The notes: generated by a model from the sequence alone, not told the origin. Counted from the stretch's first letter, positions 24,558 to 33,015 are shown. The stretch: DNA of 43,469 nucleotides from Mucilaginibacter sp. L294 (GCF_001636615.1 NZ_LGEK01000039.1:1-43469); one strand, 5' to 3'. Numbers and translations: made by a program.

Positions 24558-25898
24558 TTATAACTTGTATTTGTGGAACATCCGCCTGAAATGATTGCCC
24601 TTTTCATTACCGCCATCATTGCCCGGTTTTGGTTCGGCAATACGCTGCGCGGAGTAAATGCCGGCCTCGCCACTAAAAAAGTAAGCGGTAAAGCAAGCCA
24701 CGGCAAAAAATATGGCATATTCACCGCCAAAAAGCTCAATGCCCATTAAGGTGCAGGCAAGGGGCGTGTTGGTTGCGCCTGCAAAAACCGCTATAAAACC
24801 CAAGGCTGCAAAAAGGCTTACGGGCGCATTCATCAAATCGGCCAGGGTATTACCCAGGGTGGCACCAATATAAAACAAAGGCGTAACCTCACCGCCCTTA
24901 AAACCTGTGCCCAGGGTAACGGCGGTATAGATCAGTTTCCAAAACCAGCTGAATAAGTGGGCGCCGCCATGCTGAAACGCCGATACAATGGTTACCGCGC
25001 CCGGGTATTCGGCATCAACGCCAAGGCTTAAATAATCGGGCTTGCCCAAAATATAAGTAAGCAGTATAATAACCAGGCCACCGCAAACGGGAATAAGCCA
25101 ATTGATCCTGATCCATTTCAGCGAGAAATTCTTTACTAAATGCACCGCTTTGGCAAATGCCCAACTTGCCAACCCAAAAAAGGCGGAAGCTACTATAACC
25201 TTGCCCAGCAGCAAAAAGCTAACCGGTATATTGTGCCCATAAAATTGCTGCCCGGTGTTTACCACACCAATATGGTAAGGTGTATGATGCACGCCCCATG
25301 CCGATACGGTAACATCGGCAACAAGGCCTGCAATTAAGCAGGGGAGCAGGGCATTGTACTGGATACGCCCAATGGCAATAACCTCCAGCGCGAAGATGGC
25401 GCCTGTTAGCGGTGTACCAAACACCGCCCCAAAGCCCGCGGCAACACCGGCGGTAAGCACTACTTTTTTATCAGCATCGTTTAGCTTAAACCAACTGCCA
25501 AACAGGTTGGCCAGGCTGCCGCCAATTTGCACTGCCGTACCCTCGCGCCCGGCCGAGCCGCCAAACAGGTGGGTTATTACGGTGGTAATTAAAATAAGCG
25601 GCGCCATACGTTTAGGCACACCCGCGCCGGGCTCGTGGATCTCATCAATAATTAAATTATTGCCGCGCTCGGCGCTTTGGCCGTACCATTTATAAAGCAG
25701 GTGAATAACCACACCAGCCGCAGGCAACAGGTATAATAACCAGGGATGCGCAAAACGGAAGTGGATAGCCCAATTTAGCAGCCACAGAAACAGGGCCACC
25801 ATACTGCCAATAGCTACGGCCACAGGGATGCTGATCAGCGTCCAGCGGATAAGATATTGTAAGAGCGAAACTTGTTTGGAGAAGAAATTTTTAAACAT
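24558..25898 (-). CDS. ClC-family fluoride/proton antiporter (CLC-F type)
   Basis: The 446-residue ClC protein has membrane helices throughout. The gating-glutamate motif is GREGT at 117-121 (Glu119), followed by VQIGGS, where chloride ClCs have GREGP. In place of the anion-binding GSGIP it has GNNLI at 79-83. These are the marks, as I recall, of the CLC-F clade that exports fluoride by exchange for protons. A fluoride riboswitch directly upstream (25931-25984) supports this strongly. A later GFKGGEVTPLFYIGA shapes the pore. Fluoride export from the cytoplasm is the probable job. Its own promoter is at 25996. Confidence 0.88.
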   Translation of the reverse strand: MFKNFFSKQVSLLQYLIRWTLISIPVAVAIGSMVALFLWLLNWAIHFRFAHPWLLYLLPAAGVVIHLLYKWYGQSAERGNNLIIDEIHEPGAGVPKRMAPLILITTVITHLFGGSAGREGTAVQIGGSLANLFGSWFKLNDADKKVVLTAGVAAGFGAVFGTPLTGAIFALEVIAIGRIQYNALLPCLIAGLVADVTVSAWGVHHTPYHIGVVNTGQQFYGHNIPVSFLLLGKVIVASAFFGLASWAFAKAVHLVKNFSLKWIRINWLIPVCGGLVIILLTYILGKPDYLSLGVDAEYPGAVTIVSAFQHGGAHLFSWFWKLIYTAVTLGTGFKGGEVTPLFYIGATLGNTLADLMNAPVSLFAALGFIAVFAGATNTPLACTLMGIELFGGEYAIFFAVACFTAYFFSGEAGIYSAQRIAEPKPGNDGGNEKGNHFRRMFHKYKL

Positions 25899-25930
25899 AA
25901 CCTACATGCAAATAAATGAATAAATTATTT

Positions 25931-25984
25931 GAGTAGGCGTCATCAGCTTTGCAGCGGTTCAAATAGGCAGAACACCATTGCCTT
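25931..25984 (-). promoter_or_regulatory. Fluoride riboswitch (crcB motif)
   Basis: The minus-strand sequence GGCAATGGTGTTCTGCC...AACCGCTGCAAAGCTGATGACGCCTAC follows the known crcB consensus. Three pairings are seen: GGC (25982-25980) with GCC (25968-25966), GGTGT (25976-25972) with ACGCC (25940-25936), and the small hairpin GCT-GCAA-AGC (25955-25946). The aptamer's CCTAC (25937-25933) can alternatively pair with GTAGG (25905-25901), two bases before the ATG. That suggests that, without fluoride, the ribosome site is closed, and that fluoride frees it. Confidence 0.92.
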
Positions 25985-25995
25985 GTTGTATAACA

Positions 25996-26003
25996 CAAAT
26001 ATA
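25996..26003 (-). promoter_or_regulatory. -7 promoter box for the fluoride riboswitch-CLC gene
   Basis: TATATTTG on the minus strand ends about 11 bp before the first riboswitch base. It fits TAnnTTTG and places the transcription start right at the aptamer. Confidence 0.7.
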
Positions 26004-26010
26004 TTTTTTT

Positions 26011-26090
26011 ATTTCGAATATCGAATTTTCGATTTCGAATTTATTGAATCGGGTATGCAAATCCGAAATTGAAAATTCGACATTCGAAAT
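26011..26090. repeat. Imperfect 27-bp inverted repeat between CLC and TDO promoters
   Basis: ATTTCGAATATCGAATTTTC... (26011-26037) pairs with the right arm at 26064-26090 with few mismatches, around a 26-bp loop. TTCGAA and ATTCGA cores repeat inside. It lies between two divergent promoters (25996 and 26099). It may be a dispersed element or a protein-binding site. Confidence 0.75.
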
Positions 26091-26098
26091 CCCTTCCC

Positions 26099-26106
26099 TA
26101 TCTTTG
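26099..26106 (+). promoter_or_regulatory. -7 box immediately upstream of tryptophan dioxygenase
   Basis: TATCTTTG ends 4 nt (CCTC) before the ATG, the same arrangement as at 22377, 36993 and 40095. Confidence 0.65.
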
Positions 26107-26110
26107 CCTC

Positions 26111-27064
26111 ATGAGTATCTCTCCCGAAATAGAAAAAAGACTTACGCTGCTACAGGAAAAATACGACGCCATGGGCCAGGATATGATATCCTACCTTGAC
26201 GGCCTGCTGCATGCCGATTTTTTAACCTATTGGGATTACATTCACCTGGATACGCTGCTGAGCCTGCAAAGCCCGAAAACACCGTTCCCGGATGAAGAGA
26301 TCTTTATTATGTATCACCAGATAACCGAGCTGTATTTTAAGCTCGCCCTGCATGAGTGCAAACAAATAGCCAATGCCGAAAACCTTACCGCAGTATTTTT
26401 TACAGCACGCATAGGCCGTATTAACCGCTATTTTGAAGCACTTACCCACTCGTTCGAGATTATGGTGGATGGGATGGAGAAGGAGCAGTTCCTGCAGTTT
26501 AGGATGAGTTTACTGCCTGCCAGCGGTTTCCAGAGCGGGCAATACCGCATGATAGAGATCCACGCTACCGATTTTATTAACCTGGTAATTGCCGACCAGC
26601 GCGAGGCCCTGGGTAACCAGCCCATCGAAAACCAGTTCGAACAGATCTACTGGAAGTATGGCGCAACGGAACTATCAACCGGTAAAAAAACACTTACCTT
26701 AAATCAGTTCGAAAAAAAATACGCCAAAACATTTATAGAGCTTGGCAAAAGCGTTGCGAACACCAACTTTAACGCGCTATTACAGCAGTTTCAGTATAAA
26801 GGCGAAAGCACCAAGGCGCTTGAGGACGAACTAAGGCAGCTGGATGTAAACGTAAATGTGAACTGGCCGCTATGCCATTATAAATCTGCCGTGCGCTACC
26901 TAAATCGCGACCCGGAAGATATCAAGGCGACCGGCGGTACCAACTGGCAAAAATACCTGCCTCCGCGTTTTCAGCGCCGTATATTTTACCCATCGTTATG
27001 GAACGCTGAGCAATTAGAGAACTGGGGTAAGGCCTGGGTAGAGAAGGTTATAAGCGAATTATAG
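26111..27064 (+). CDS. kynA: Tryptophan 2,3-dioxygenase
   Basis: The ATG at 26111 gives a 317-residue protein. The longer frame (26069) starts in the inverted repeat and is rejected. Family marks are LTYWDYIHLDTLLSLQ, FIMYHQITELYFKLALHE (the distal His/Tyr/Phe region of the heme pocket), GFQSGQYRMIE (FQSxQ-R substrate region) and the late ATGGTNWQKYLP loop. It opens the indole ring of tryptophan to N-formylkynurenine, the first step of the kynurenine route, as a heme tetramer. No other kyn gene is near. The TATCTTTG box implies a leaderless transcript. Confidence 0.9.
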   Translation: MSISPEIEKRLTLLQEKYDAMGQDMISYLDGLLHADFLTYWDYIHLDTLLSLQSPKTPFPDEEIFIMYHQITELYFKLALHECKQIANAENLTAVFFTARIGRINRYFEALTHSFEIMVDGMEKEQFLQFRMSLLPASGFQSGQYRMIEIHATDFINLVIADQREALGNQPIENQFEQIYWKYGATELSTGKKTLTLNQFEKKYAKTFIELGKSVANTNFNALLQQFQYKGESTKALEDELRQLDVNVNVNWPLCHYKSAVRYLNRDPEDIKATGGTNWQKYLPPRFQRRIFYPSLWNAEQLENWGKAWVEKVISEL

Positions 27065-27104
27065 CGCTTTCAAACGTCTTGAATCGCCTTTAAACGCCGT
27101 AAGT

Positions 27105-27136
27105 GTTCACGTTCACTGCCGTGAACGCTTGTGAAC
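27105..27136. repeat. Nested GTTCAC / GTGAAC inverted repeats
   Basis: Two GTTCAC copies (27105-27116) and two GTGAAC copies (27121-27126, 27131-27136) fold into a short hairpin around TGCC. The flanks carry further AACGCC copies. It is probably the terminator region of kynA or a small dispersed repeat. Confidence 0.5.
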
Positions 27137-27195
27137 GCCGGTAAGTAGCTTATAATCAGCAGTATCGTAATTTAGCTATTGCAACATGCTGACAA

Positions 27196-27672
27196 TTACC
27201 TAATTACAGCGCCTTGCTTATCGGCAGGTAATTCATTTTCGTTAACCTTATCGGTAACCAGTTTTTCTATCCCGTAAAAATCCTCAAACTTATTAATGAT
27301 GATCATGGATGCGTCGGCAGGTAGTTTACTGATCAACTGGATGCCATCCTTACGATGGATTATTTTTTTGATGTTGCGGTAGGCAATGGTAATATCCGGC
27401 CTGTCTTTTACACTTAAGGTTACTCCGTTATCGTCGGTGATCAATTCAGTGCTATCGATGATCGCGAAATACTTTTTACGCCCGAATATAAAGCCAAAAC
27501 CCAGGGCCGCTATAATAACCACAAATATGCCTATGCTTAATGCATTATGCCCTTTGTAAAGCAGGTTATAGGCAAACACCGCTATAATAACCCCATAGTA
27601 TACCCACATGGTGCGTACCCAGGTTTTTTTCATGTCGATGTTCCCCTCGGGGCTAAAACGGTATACAGGCAT
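27196..27672 (-). CDS. Hypothetical membrane protein with PH-like C-terminal part
   Basis: The 158-residue protein has two helices near 18-35 (WVRTMWVYYGVIIAVFAY) and 45-64 (LSIGIFVVIIAALGFGFIF). Then it has a soluble part with YFAIIDSTELITDDNGVTLSV, ITIAYRNIKKIIHRKDGIQL and a helical end. The beta-strand order with NIKKI resembles bacterial PH-like domains anchored by two helices. The function is unknown. It is divergent from ilvE. Confidence 0.6.
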   Translation of the reverse strand: MPVYRFSPEGNIDMKKTWVRTMWVYYGVIIAVFAYNLLYKGHNALSIGIFVVIIAALGFGFIFGRKKYFAIIDSTELITDDNGVTLSVKDRPDITIAYRNIKKIIHRKDGIQLISKLPADASMIIINKFEDFYGIEKLVTDKVNENELPADKQGAVIR

Positions 27673-27782
27673 AATCTATAGTTTGTTAATTTGTTGTAAT
27701 ATAGTGTCTGGCAGGCTAAAAAGCTAAACATTTACGCAAAATTTCCTAACTTGCCGTTTTCTGAATGATAATCTATACTGCC

Positions 27783-28847
27783 ATGACCGATACACTGGAC
27801 ATAAAAATAACCAAAGCCGCTCACTCACGCTTGGCTGAGACGGATTTTAGCAACCTGCCTTTTGGCAAGGTTTTCTCTGACCACATGTTTGTGGCCGATT
27901 ACGCCGACGGCGAATGGAAGAATTTTGAGATTTTGCCTTATGGCCCAATCCTGATGAGCCCGGCTATTTCTGCGCTGCATTATGGCCAGTCGTTTTTTGA
28001 AGGGATTAAGGCTTACAAGCATGCCGATGGTACGGTCTCTATTTTCCGCCCGGATAAGAACGCTATCCGTTTCAACAAATCGGCAGAACGCCTTTGTATG
28101 CCAACTTTACCTGAAGAGGTATTTGTACAAAGCATAGCGGCGCTGGTTGACCTTGACCGCGAATGGATCCCGGGCAAAGCTAACCACGCGTTGTACATCC
28201 GTCCGTTTATGTTTGCTACTGACCCATATCTGGGCGTAACCCCATCGGCTACGTATAAATATATTGTTATTGTTGGCCCAACAGGCCCGTACTTTTCAAA
28301 ACCCCTGCGTGTTAAGGTCGAAACACACTTCACTCGTGCAGCCGAAGGCGGTATGGGCTTTGCAAAAGCTGCCGGTAACTACGGTTCATCAATGCTGCCG
28401 GCACGTAAAGCTGCCGAAGAAGGTTTTGACCAATTGATCTGGACAGACGCTAAAGAACATAAATATGTGGAAGAAATGGGCGCCGCTAACGCGATGTTCC
28501 TGTTAGATGGTAAACTGATAACCGCAGAAGCGAAAGATACCATCCTTGATGGTGTAACCCGCGATACGGTTATTGCACTGGCTAAAGACTGGGGTATCCC
28601 GGTTGAAGAGCGTAAGGTATCAGTTGCCGAACTGGTTGAAGGCGCTAAAAACGGAAAACTAACCGATGCATTTGGTGCAGGTACTGCCGCTACCATTGCC
28701 GCGGTTGGTTCTATCAGTGTTGATGGCGAAGAATATACCCTGAGCGACCCTGCCACCCGCGAGTTTTCTCAAAAGGTGCTCACAACGCTGGATGCCATTA
28801 AGTATGGCCGCGCAGAAGACACTCACGGCTGGAACTACATTGTATAA
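27783..28847 (+). CDS. ilvE: Branched-chain amino acid aminotransferase
   Basis: The ATG at 27783 gives 354 residues. The upstream ATG at 27765 adds only MIIYTA and is less likely. Fold-type-IV marks are GPILMSPAISALHYGQSFFEG, YIRPFMFATDPYLGV, and GMGFAKAAGNYGSSML with the PLP lysine in FAKAAGNY. TIL-DGVTRDT and GTAATIA follow, closing the phosphate-binding cup. It interconverts valine, leucine and isoleucine with their keto acids using glutamate. It resembles the larger mitochondrial-type BCAT branch. A terminator follows 20 bp after the stop. Confidence 0.92.
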   Translation: MTDTLDIKITKAAHSRLAETDFSNLPFGKVFSDHMFVADYADGEWKNFEILPYGPILMSPAISALHYGQSFFEGIKAYKHADGTVSIFRPDKNAIRFNKSAERLCMPTLPEEVFVQSIAALVDLDREWIPGKANHALYIRPFMFATDPYLGVTPSATYKYIVIVGPTGPYFSKPLRVKVETHFTRAAEGGMGFAKAAGNYGSSMLPARKAAEEGFDQLIWTDAKEHKYVEEMGAANAMFLLDGKLITAEAKDTILDGVTRDTVIALAKDWGIPVEERKVSVAELVEGAKNGKLTDAFGAGTAATIAAVGSISVDGEEYTLSDPATREFSQKVLTTLDAIKYGRAEDTHGWNYIV

Positions 28848-28866
28848 GCTTAAGCTCATTTAATAC

Positions 28867-28900
28867 AAAAGTCCCCGCATGAAAATACGGGGACTTTTTT
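28867..28900 (+). terminator. Terminator of ilvE
   Basis: The 11-bp stem AAAAGTCCCCG / CGGGGACTTTT around CATGAAAATA ends in a T-run. It is well placed after the ilvE stop. Confidence 0.92.
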
Positions 28901-28922
28901 GTTGATAGCGGGGAGGGAAGGA

Positions 28923-29167
28923 GACTCCGCCGGAGTCAGCAGTTTTCTTAGATATTTCTATAAACAGGATGCTCCTACGGAGCGTTGTATAGTTCGTTAT
29001 TAGGGCTCCATAGGAGCCACGTGTTTAGAGAATATCGAAAGCAGACCCTTGACTCCGTAGGAGTCACCTTAGCCCCGAGCGTGAGGCTAATCTATTATTA
29101 AAAGGCTCCATAGGGGCCACTTGTTTATAGAAAAAGCGCAAAAGAGTTTTTCGACTCCGTAGGAGTC
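28923..29167. repeat. Cluster of six short palindromes (GACTCC/GGAGTC and GCTCC/GGAGC types)
   Basis: This block fills most of the 409-bp gap (28848-29256) before the next gene, with the ilvE terminator at its left end. GACTCCG(C/T)(C/A)GGAGTC occurs at 28923, 29051 and 29153. GCTCC(N3)GG(A/G)GC occurs at 28971, 29005 and 29105. Between them are similar AT-rich stretches: TGTTTA(T/G)AGAA follows the palindromes at 29005 and 29105, and its reverse complement precedes that at 28971. So it is a set of related units in both orientations. No coding region is seen. Confidence 0.85.
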
Positions 29168-29228
29168 TCCTAAAGCAACCAACTAAATGCTTCCAGCTTT
29201 AACCTTTTACCTTTCCCCTCAATAACCC

Positions 29229-29236
29229 TATATTTG
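29229..29236 (+). promoter_or_regulatory. -7 promoter box of the aminotransferase gene
   Basis: TATATTTG matches the consensus and lies 20 bp before the ATG at 29257. Unlike the four TATCTTTG boxes in this window it leaves a short 5' leader. Confidence 0.7.
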
Positions 29237-29256
29237 CACCTCGTAAAATTCTACAA

Positions 29257-30513
29257 ATGAAAGTATCAGTATTAGCACAAAATTTGCACGGCTCGGAGAT
29301 CATTAAAATAGCCGGCGAAATAAACGAATTAAAAAAACAAGGCCAGAACATTGCCAACCTAACCATTGGCGATTTTGATGCTGATATTTATCCTATCCCA
29401 ACCGAACTGAAAAACGGCATTATTGATGCCTATAACCATAACCAAACAAATTACCCGCCTGCCGATGGGATGCTGAGCCTGCGCGAAAGTGTATCTGCAT
29501 TCCTGAAGAACAGGATGGGTTTGGAATACGCCGCCAACGAGATCCTGATCTCAGGTGGCTCGCGCCCGCTCATCTATTCTACTTACCTGGCCCTGGTTGA
29601 TCCGGGCGATAAGGTTGTGTTCCCTACGCCATCGTGGAACAATAACCACTATTGTGATTTAACCGGTGCCGAAGCCGTTTTGGTGGAGACCCGTGCCGAG
29701 AATAATTTTATGCCTACGGCAGATGAAATAGCACCGCATTTAAAAGGCGCTACTATGCTGGCATTATGCTCGCCGTTAAACCCAACCGGTACCATGTTTG
29801 GTAAAAAGGACCTGGAAGAAATTTGCGACCTGGTGATTGCCGAAAATAAAAGCCGCGGCGCCGATGAGAAACCATTGTACCTGCTGTATGATCAAATTTA
29901 CTCGCAATTAACTTTTGGCGAATACAAACATTACGACCCGGTAACCCTGCGCCCGGAATTGAAAGACTACACCGTGTTTATTGACGGTGGCTCGAAATGT
30001 TTTGCCGCAACAGGTGTACGTGTAGGCTGGGGCTTTGGCCCGGCGTTTATCATTAACAACATGAAAGCTATTGTTGGCCACATGGGGGCATGGTCGCCAA
30101 AGGCCGAGCAGGTTGCCATGGCCGAATACCTTAAAAACGACACCTACGTTAACACTTACCTGGATAAGCTAAAAGGCGATATCCAGGCCAGCTTAAGCAC
30201 TTTGCACGAAGGTTTCCAGGCATTAAAAGCCGATGGTTTCAGTGTAGATTCGATAGAGCCGATGGGTGCTATTTATTTAACCATCAGGGTTGATTATACA
30301 GGCAAAACCACACCGGATGGTAAAGTATTGGCTAACAGTGCCGATGTAAACTTTTACCTGATCAAAGAAGCAGGTGTTGCCTTTGTGCCATTTTCTGCCT
30401 TTGGTACCGGCGAAGATGTTACCTGGTTCAGGGCATCGGTAGGGGCTACTACGCTAAGCGATATTCAACAGATGATACCGCGCATCCGCCAGGCATTGGC
30501 TAAACTGAAATAA
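29257..30513 (+). CDS. Class I PLP-dependent aminotransferase (aspartate/aromatic type)
   Basis: The 418-residue fold-type-I enzyme has the N-terminal LTIGDFDADIYPIP, NYPPADGMLSLRE, ISGGSRPLIYSTY (cofactor loop), PTPSWNNNHY, SPLNPTGTMF and the lysine site DGGSKCFAATGVRVGWG (Lys at about 248). A late FRASVGA holds the carboxylate-binding arginine. It is of the AspC/Tat group. The substrate is likely aspartate or a similar acid. It stands alone, with a terminator after it. Confidence 0.88.
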   Translation: MKVSVLAQNLHGSEIIKIAGEINELKKQGQNIANLTIGDFDADIYPIPTELKNGIIDAYNHNQTNYPPADGMLSLRESVSAFLKNRMGLEYAANEILISGGSRPLIYSTYLALVDPGDKVVFPTPSWNNNHYCDLTGAEAVLVETRAENNFMPTADEIAPHLKGATMLALCSPLNPTGTMFGKKDLEEICDLVIAENKSRGADEKPLYLLYDQIYSQLTFGEYKHYDPVTLRPELKDYTVFIDGGSKCFAATGVRVGWGFGPAFIINNMKAIVGHMGAWSPKAEQVAMAEYLKNDTYVNTYLDKLKGDIQASLSTLHEGFQALKADGFSVDSIEPMGAIYLTIRVDYTGKTTPDGKVLANSADVNFYLIKEAGVAFVPFSAFGTGEDVTWFRASVGATTLSDIQQMIPRIRQALAKLK

Positions 30514-30521
30514 TTAATTGT

Positions 30522-30580
30522 AGAGACGCGATACTTCGCGTCTCTTTTTTTATATGGATACTTCGCGTCTCTTTTTATAT
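30522..30580 (+). terminator. Terminator with a partly duplicated right arm
   Basis: AGAGACGCGA-TACT-TCGCGTCTCT with a T7 tail is a strong terminator (30522-30551). The right half (ATACTTCGCGTCTCTTTTT) is repeated in tandem at 30559-30577. The palindrome is of the same family as that at 11865. Confidence 0.88.
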
Positions 30581-30624
30581 AAAGCGAAACTTAACATCGC
30601 TTTTTGCATTATAAGATAATAACT

Positions 30625-31335
30625 ATGGCTTACGGAACCCTTTATTTAGTACCTGTACCACTTGCAGACGAGGCCGCGGCCCAATCGTTCACCCCGTATT
30701 TGGTTGATACCATTAACAGTGTAAAAGAATACATTGTAGAGAACGAAAAAACCGCCCGCCGCTTTTTAAAGCTGGCCGGTTTAAAAACCCCGCAAAGCGA
30801 ACTGCTTATTCATGATTATGGCAAACATAACCGTGATGCAGGGCTTAAAGAGTTTTTTAAAGGACTGATAGCAGGTAACGATGTTGGCCTGATGAGCGAA
30901 GCAGGCTGCCCCGGCATTGCCGACCCCGGCGCGGATATCGTAGCCGAGGCGCACCGTAAAGGTATAAAGGTTGTTCCACTGGTTGGCCCAAGCTCTATTT
31001 TGCTGGCGCTGATGGCATCAGGGTTTAACGGGCAAAGCTTTACCTTTAACGGGTACCTGCCGATAGATAAAATTGAACGCAGCAAACGCATTAAAGAACT
31101 GGAAGCCCTTGCCGAAAAGAACAAGCAAACGCAAATGTTCATCGAAACGCCTTTCCGTAACGATAGTATGCTGCAGGAGGTGTTGAAGAGTTGTAAACCT
31201 ACAACACGCCTTTGCATTGCCTGCGATATTACCGCGCCTACCGAGTTTATTAAAACCATGCCAATAGGCGAGTGGTTAAAACAAGTGCCAGATTTGCGTA
31301 AACGGCCAGCTATATTTTTATTATTCCATGCTTAA
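30625..31335 (+). CDS. RsmI-like SAM-dependent methyltransferase (tetrapyrrole methylase fold)
   Basis: The ATG at 30625 gives 236 residues: MAYGTLYLVPVPLADEAAAQ, SEAGCPGIADPGADIV and VGPSSILLALMASGFNGQSFTFNGYLP. These are the marks of the RsmI/uroporphyrinogen methylase fold. RsmI 2'-O-methylates C1402 of 16S rRNA; this shorter paralogue lacks the typical KTKLPRSTTYIV-like start, so its substrate is not certain. An extension upstream of the ATG is rejected. A monooxygenase gene begins 5 bp after its stop, giving a two-gene unit. Confidence 0.8.
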   Translation: MAYGTLYLVPVPLADEAAAQSFTPYLVDTINSVKEYIVENEKTARRFLKLAGLKTPQSELLIHDYGKHNRDAGLKEFFKGLIAGNDVGLMSEAGCPGIADPGADIVAEAHRKGIKVVPLVGPSSILLALMASGFNGQSFTFNGYLPIDKIERSKRIKELEALAEKNKQTQMFIETPFRNDSMLQEVLKSCKPTTRLCIACDITAPTEFIKTMPIGEWLKQVPDLRKRPAIFLLFHA

Positions 31336-31340
31336 ATGAG

Positions 31341-32939
31341 ATGATAACCCTGCCGCAACATACCAGTGTATTGATAGTTGGCGCCGGGCCATCCGGTTTG
31401 ATGATGGCCGCTCAATTACTGCGCAATGGGGTGCAGCCTATCATTATTGATATAAAGCAGGGCCCAACCAATCAATCAAAGGCATTGGTTGTACAAGCAC
31501 GCTCATTAGAAATATACCGGCAAATGGGCATTGTTGACCAGGTGCTTAAAGCCGGCGCACAGGTAGCAGGCGCTTCTTTTTACCAGGATGGAAAACAGCA
31601 GGCCTCTTTATCATTAACAGGTATTGGCGAAGGGCAAACCTTATACCCTTACCTGGAACTTTTTCAACAAAGCAAAAACGAGCGGCTCTTGCTCGATTAT
31701 CTTACAAAAGCCTGCTGCCCCGTTTATTGGGATACCAGCATTACCAGCCTTCATCAGCATACCAACCATGTATCGGTTATATTAAAAAATGGCGAAAATG
31801 AGTACGCGCTAACCTGCGATTGGGTAATCGGCGCCGATGGCTCCCGCAGTACTGTTCGTAAGCAGTCGGGCATCTCTTTTAACGGCGATACCTATCAGCA
31901 TAATTTTTACCTGGCCGATATTAAACTGGATAATAAAGACCTGGAGAAAAGCAATGTTCAGCTCTTTTTTGCCAAAGATGGTTTCGCCGGATTTTTCCCT
32001 ATGCCCGAGGATGGGTATTTCCGTATTGTAGGAAATATACAGCCCGAACTTGAAGGCAAGGAAGACCTGTTACTTGAAAATGTTTTACCCTACATCAATA
32101 AAATTACCGCACGCACTTTACAGGTAAGCAATTTAAACTGGTTTACAACCTACAGGCTGCATCATCGTATGGCAGGTGCGTTTAGGGAACAGCGGTGTTT
32201 TTTAATTGGTGATGCCGCGCACATCCATTCGCCGGTTGGCGGGCAGGGAATGAACACCGGCCTGCAGGATGCTTATAACCTTGCATGGAAGCTGGCCGGA
32301 GTAATAAATAAGCAATTAAAGCCCGGTATTTTAAACAGCTATGCCGAAGAGCGCATGCCTGTGGCTAAAGATCTGCTGAAAACTACCGATAGGGCGTTCA
32401 GCATTATCATGTCTGGCAACTGGTTTGTTAATTTATTTAAGAGCTGGCTGCTGCCAAAAGTGCTGAACAGGGTATGGAGGAGCGAGAAATCAAGAGCTGG
32501 TTTTTTTAAACGGATCTCGCAAACGGGCATTAACTATCGCGATAGCAAACTAAACCTGCAATTGGGCCGGGTAACCCAAATAAAAGCCGGCGACCGCCTG
32601 CCGTATTTTGAAATATTCGACGAGAAGAAGAAAGCGAAAACTGATATTCACACCTGGTGCAGCAAGCCGGGCTTTACACTGATAACCCTTGGCGAGATAC
32701 CGGAAGCTTACCTTTTTACCCTTGCCAAATGGATAACGCAGGATTACCAGGGGAGCATCAACTTTTTTCACCTGCCGCCATCAAACACCAACTGGCATAT
32801 TTTTGATGCTTTTGAAGTAAAAGCCGGTATGCGCAAAGCCCTCATCATTCGCCCGGATATGCACATTGGCTACCTGAACGATATTGTGGATATAGAGATG
32901 ATGAACAACTACCTGCGCAATGTGGTGGGGTTTATCTGA
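31341..32939 (+). CDS. FAD-dependent aromatic monooxygenase (UbiH/PheA/TetX-like)
   Basis: The 532-residue protein has the FAD fingerprint VLIVGAGPSGLMMA at 9-22, DWVIGADGSRSTVR in the middle (DG motif) and RCFLIGDAAHIHSPVGGQGMNTGLQDA (GD motif) near 290. The C-terminal thioredoxin-like domain of the phenol-hydroxylase group follows from about 400. Such enzymes add one oxygen atom to aromatic rings using NAD(P)H. The substrate is unknown. It is cotranscribed with the RsmI-like gene. Confidence 0.85.
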   Translation: MITLPQHTSVLIVGAGPSGLMMAAQLLRNGVQPIIIDIKQGPTNQSKALVVQARSLEIYRQMGIVDQVLKAGAQVAGASFYQDGKQQASLSLTGIGEGQTLYPYLELFQQSKNERLLLDYLTKACCPVYWDTSITSLHQHTNHVSVILKNGENEYALTCDWVIGADGSRSTVRKQSGISFNGDTYQHNFYLADIKLDNKDLEKSNVQLFFAKDGFAGFFPMPEDGYFRIVGNIQPELEGKEDLLLENVLPYINKITARTLQVSNLNWFTTYRLHHRMAGAFREQRCFLIGDAAHIHSPVGGQGMNTGLQDAYNLAWKLAGVINKQLKPGILNSYAEERMPVAKDLLKTTDRAFSIIMSGNWFVNLFKSWLLPKVLNRVWRSEKSRAGFFKRISQTGINYRDSKLNLQLGRVTQIKAGDRLPYFEIFDEKKKAKTDIHTWCSKPGFTLITLGEIPEAYLFTLAKWITQDYQGSINFFHLPPSNTNWHIFDAFEVKAGMRKALIIRPDMHIGYLNDIVDIEMMNNYLRNVVGFI

Positions 32940-32950
32940 TCATAAAAAAA

Positions 32951-32975
32951 GAGCGCCCCAAACCATAGGGCGCTC
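32951..32975 (-). terminator. Terminator between the monooxygenase and the 33.0-kb gene
   Basis: GAGCGCCC and GGGCGCTC arms around CAAACCATA, with an A-run to the left, give a minus-strand terminator. It lies 40 bp after the stop at 33016 and may also work from the other side. Confidence 0.85.
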
Positions 32976-33015
32976 CACCAAACTATATATATTATGAAAA
33001 AAGGGGTATTCTGTT

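Noticed and set aside
26069..26110. 14-residue N-terminal extension of tryptophan dioxygenase
   Set aside because: It would lie in an inverted repeat and over the TATCTTTG promoter box; the family begins at the MSISPEIEK start.
28923..29167. Possible CRISPR array
   Set aside because: Repeats are short palindromes of two types in varying orientation and spacing, not identical repeats with even spacers, and no cas gene is present.
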